Below are positions 42,441 through 45,009 of a DNA stretch of 45,009 bases, piece after piece. A model generated the notes under the pieces. The model did not search any database. It saw only the letters and a program-made list of their open reading frames with translations, and was not told the origin of the DNA. The translations under genes were made by a program, and so were the position numbers. The number at the start of each line of letters is the position of its first letter. Position 1 is the first letter of the stretch. Source of the DNA: CAYZPB01 sp964551195. Lineage in GTDB: Bacteria > Bacillota > Bacilli > Tepidibacillales > Tepidibacillaceae. The stretch lies in the NCBI GenBank assembly GCA_964551195.1, contig CAZKBI010000007.1, forward strand, positions 1 to 45,009, given 5' to 3'.

Positions 42441-44495
42441 TTGCAAATGTTGAACAGTTATGATTTGTCTCTAATTAAGGGGATTACTGCGAAGAGATTA
42501 GAACGCTTAAACTTGATGGGACTAGTGACGGTAAGAGATCTATTAACGTACTTTCCTTATCGTTATGAAAATTATCAGTTAATCGATTTAAATCTGGCGC
42601 AGCATGGTGAGAAGGTTACTGTTGAGGGCAAACTATATGGTAACCCTTATTTGCGCTATCTTGGACAGAAGCGGAATATGCTTACAGCACAGATTATTGT
42701 AGATAATCGCTCAGTAAGTGTCGTCTGGTTTAACCGCGGATTTCTCAAAAAACAGCTAACTCCTGACCGACTGATTTTAGTTACTGGTAAATGGGATAAG
42801 AGCAGAGGACAGATTACTGTAGCGGAATCTAGCTTTCTTGATACGGCGACACTTTCCAAAAAAGGCAATATCATGCCAATTTATACAGTTCCTGCGGATT
42901 TTTACCTGACTGACCTACAAAAAATCATGCAGAACGCGCTTGCGCAGTTCTCTACAGAGATAACTGAGTACTTACCAGCAACGATTACAAAAAGCTATAA
43001 ATTGCTTGGCTTAAAAGACGCAATAAATGCGATTCATTTCCCTGCTGATGAGCAGGAACATCTGCAGGCACGTCGGCGCCTAACTTACGATGAATTACTA
43101 CAGTATCAATTGCGTCTACAGGTTAATAAAAAACAAGCAAGGGAAGAAAACCCTGGTCAAGCAAAACTAATAATTAACGAAAAAATTACTTACTTGGTTG
43201 ATTCTTTACCATATACTTTAACTACTGACCAGAAGAATGTTCTTCAAGAGATATTTACCGATTTAACATCAGAGGTTGCAATGAATCGTCTACTTCAGGG
43301 CGATGTTGGTTCTGGTAAGACGATAGTTGCTATTATTACACTATACGCCAATTATTTAGCCGGTTTCCAAGGTGCTATCATGGTTCCAACAGAAATACTC
43401 GCAGCACAACACAAAGAGTCTTTAAACGAGCTATTAGGGCCTCTGGGAGTGAAAATAGGTATACTAACTAGTAGTTTGTCAAACCCGGAGCAAGAGGCTA
43501 TTCTAGTGGGTGTGGAAAGCGGTGAAATTGACATTGTTGTAGGTACACACTCCCTTTTTCAAGAGCGCGTTCAGTATAATAAACTTGGGTTGGTCATAAT
43601 AGACGAACAGCACCGTTTTGGTGTGGAGCAAAGAGCTGCGCTCAGAAGAAAAGGAGAGGCTGGCTCGCCAGACCTATTATATATGTCGGCAACACCAATT
43701 CCCCGAACTCTAGCAATAACAGCCTACGGCGAGATGGATATCTCAACGATTAAACATTACCCGGAGGGTCGTAAAGAAATTAAGACTTCTTTAATCAGTC
43801 GCGATCAGTTTGCTAAGGCCTTAAACTTTATGAAAATGCAATTAGCAGAGGGAAAACAGGCTTATATTATTTCGCCATTGATTGAGGAGTCAGAGAAACT
43901 TGACCTTCAGAATGCCGTTGAGTTACATCGAGAGATTAGTGAGGAGCTACCTGAATATCATATCGGCTTACTGCATGGCAGAATGCCAACTCAAGAGAAG
44001 GAAGAGATTATATCCGATTTCAAAGAAAATAGAATACAAGCACTAGTTTCAACGACGGTAATTGAAGTAGGGGTAAATATCAAAAATGTTACTTTGATTA
44101 TAATTTATGATGCCGATCGCTTCGGTCTCGCACAACTCCATCAGTTACGTGGGCGGGTCGGCCGTGGGGATGACCAATCTTATTGTATTTTGGTTGCAGA
44201 TCCCACAACGGACTCTGGCAGAGAACGCTTAAAGAGTATGGTCGAAACAAATGATGGTTTTGAAATTGCCAAACGTGACCTAGAAATTAGAGGCGCCGGT
44301 GATCTTCTCGGAGTGAGACAGAGTGGACTTCCGGACTTTAAATTGGCTGATGTTATTCGAGATTATCGGACCTTAGAAACAGCGGCTAGAGATGCTAATG
44401 AATGGGTAAGTGATGAAAGACTCTGGAACGATCCGGAATATTCTCGCGTTTTAAACTACCTTGAACAGTTTGACGAGGAACTAATGCAGAGTTAG
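42441..44495 (+). CDS. recG: ATP-dependent DNA helicase RecG
   Basis: Branch-migration helicase that remodels stalled replication forks. It has 684 residues. The wedge (OB-fold) domain spans about 55-150. The helicase motifs follow: GDVGSGKT (Walker A), DEQHRFG (motif II), MSATPIPRTLA (motif III), TTVIEVGVN and QLRGRVGRG. The C-terminal RGAGDLLGVRQSG is typical. TTG 42441 lies seven bases after AAGGA; ATG 42447 is possible but further from the site. rsmD follows after 17 bases. Confidence 0.96.
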   Translation: MQMLNSYDLSLIKGITAKRLERLNLMGLVTVRDLLTYFPYRYENYQLIDLNLAQHGEKVTVEGKLYGNPYLRYLGQKRNMLTAQIIVDNRSVSVVWFNRGFLKKQLTPDRLILVTGKWDKSRGQITVAESSFLDTATLSKKGNIMPIYTVPADFYLTDLQKIMQNALAQFSTEITEYLPATITKSYKLLGLKDAINAIHFPADEQEHLQARRRLTYDELLQYQLRLQVNKKQAREENPGQAKLIINEKITYLVDSLPYTLTTDQKNVLQEIFTDLTSEVAMNRLLQGDVGSGKTIVAIITLYANYLAGFQGAIMVPTEILAAQHKESLNELLGPLGVKIGILTSSLSNPEQEAILVGVESGEIDIVVGTHSLFQERVQYNKLGLVIIDEQHRFGVEQRAALRRKGEAGSPDLLYMSATPIPRTLAITAYGEMDISTIKHYPEGRKEIKTSLISRDQFAKALNFMKMQLAEGKQAYIISPLIEESEKLDLQNAVELHREISEELPEYHIGLLHGRMPTQEKEEIISDFKENRIQALVSTTVIEVGVNIKNVTLIIIYDADRFGLAQLHQLRGRVGRGDDQSYCILVADPTTDSGRERLKSMVETNDGFEIAKRDLEIRGAGDLLGVRQSGLPDFKLADVIRDYRTLETAARDANEWVSDERLWNDPEYSRVLNYLEQFDEELMQS

Positions 44496-44512
44496 TTGGA
44501 GGGGGGTTTATT

Positions 44513-45009
44513 TTGCGTGTGATTAGTGGTAAGGCAAAAGGTAGACGACTCTTCACAATACCTGGGGAGGCGACAAGACCAACTACCGACCGCGTAAAAG
44601 AGGCGGTTTTTAGTTTACTTGGTCCAAACTTGCAGGATGCTAAAGTACTTGATTTGTTTGCAGGCTCAGGGGCTTTAGGGATTGAGGCTATTAGCCGCGG
44701 GGCGGCAGCTGCAGTTTTTGTTGATAATAGTTCCCGAGCTGTTAAGGTCATTAAAAAAAATGTCGAAAGCTGCGGCTTTCAAGAAGAAGCGACAACTTAT
44801 CGGCTAAATGCGCAGCAGGCGCTTAACAAAATGAAGGCAGAGGGACGAGTATTTGATCTAATTTTTCTCGATCCACCTTATAATATTTCGAACTATGATG
44901 AAATAATCCAAAAGATTCAAGACAACGGTTTATTGGAAAAGGATGCAAGAATTGTTGTTGAACATGATTATAAATTATCTTTACCAAGTGAGATTGGAAT
45001 GTTATCCTT
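44513..45009 (+). CDS. rsmD: 16S rRNA (guanine(966)-N2)-methyltransferase, 5' part
   Basis: Methylates G966 of 16S rRNA. The frame is open from TTG 44513 to the window end (165 codons), so the last part is cut off. GGAGGGGGG lies before the TTG, and the product starts RVISGKAKGRRL, as in the family. ATRPTTDRVKEAVFSLL, the SAM loop VLDLFAGSGALGIEA and the catalytic FLDPPYN are present. It follows recG closely and is likely in the same unit. Confidence 0.94.
   Translation, partial: MRVISGKAKGRRLFTIPGEATRPTTDRVKEAVFSLLGPNLQDAKVLDLFAGSGALGIEAISRGAAAAVFVDNSSRAVKVIKKNVESCGFQEEATTYRLNAQQALNKMKAEGRVFDLIFLDPPYNISNYDEIIQKIQDNGLLEKDARIVVEHDYKLSLPSEIGMLS

Noticed and set aside
44395..44751. Reverse-strand frame across the recG-rsmD junction
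   Set aside because: It covers the strong rsmD ribosome site and start on the forward strand, and it has no recognisable motif.
1..45009. CRISPR array, insertion sequence, toxin-antitoxin pair or defence island
   Set aside because: No regular repeat-spacer pattern, transposase, inverted-repeat-bounded element or defence-type gene was found; almost every gene is a recognised core function.

Overview
The window reads as a chromosomal core segment of a low-GC, Gram-positive member of the Bacilli (Bacillota). The evidence is a gene order that follows the Bacillus subtilis backbone block by block: xerD / lysA / scpA-scpB / rluB / resD-resE, then fer / ypbE / mecA-type adaptor, then ypfD / der / gpsA / hbs / hepS / menG / hepT / ndk / aroC / aroB / aroA, then ypjA / ypjC-like / dapB / cca / birA, then thiN / rpmB / yloU / yloV / recG / rsmD. 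Strong AGGAGG-type ribosome sites, many TTG starts and single T-tailed hairpins between units fit this. No prophage, insertion sequence, CRISPR array or rRNA was seen.

Layout. 1-2.4 kb: 3' part of acetyl-CoA synthetase and alanine dehydrogenase. 2.5-9.4 kb: XerD, LysA, the condensin subunits ScpA/ScpB, RluB and the ResDE two-component system. 9.5-16.1 kb: energy genes, namely a membrane pyrophosphatase, a one-cluster ferredoxin (reverse strand), a LysM protein and a two-gene 2-oxoacid:ferredoxin oxidoreductase with fused subunits. 16.2-23.3 kb: a lipoprotein deacetylase (reverse strand), a MecA-type adaptor with D-Ala-D-Ala ligase, PlsC, an S1-domain protein, Der, GpsA and HU. 23.4-29.9 kb: tRNA-Pro(GGG), then a menaquinone block (HepS, MenG, UbiD-like, UbiA-like, MqnA, HepT) and Ndk. 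30-33.6 kb: AroC, AroB and AroA. 33.7-36.3 kb: an ECF sigma factor with a two-helix membrane partner, a DUF1405 membrane protein and a convergent YitT-family protein. 36.4-45 kb: DapB, Cca, BirA, ThiN, L28 (reverse strand), Asp23/YloU, the FakA/YloV kinase, RecG and a truncated RsmD.

How the genes fit together. The oxidoreductase, ferredoxin and pyrophosphatase point to fermentative or anaerobic-respiratory energy metabolism. The quinone block joins the Bacillus prenyl-chain and methylation genes (hepS-menG-hepT) to MqnA and to UbiD/UbiA homologues of the kind used in the futalosine route to menaquinone. MqnA consumes chorismate, which the aro genes just downstream make. ResDE is present, but the cytochrome genes normally beside it (resABC) and those normally upstream of ypjA (qcrABC) are absent.

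The most interesting pattern is negative. At three separate syntenic junctions where B. subtilis carries sporulation genes (xerD to lysA, scpB to rluB, gpsA to hbs), this genome joins the flanking housekeeping genes directly. The simplest reading is a lineage that has lost endospore formation, or never had it at these loci, and that lives without bc-type or cytochrome-c respiration. No wholly new system was recognised. The best candidate for new biology is the ECF sigma factor and its unrecognised two-helix partner, which sit where qcrABC would be.
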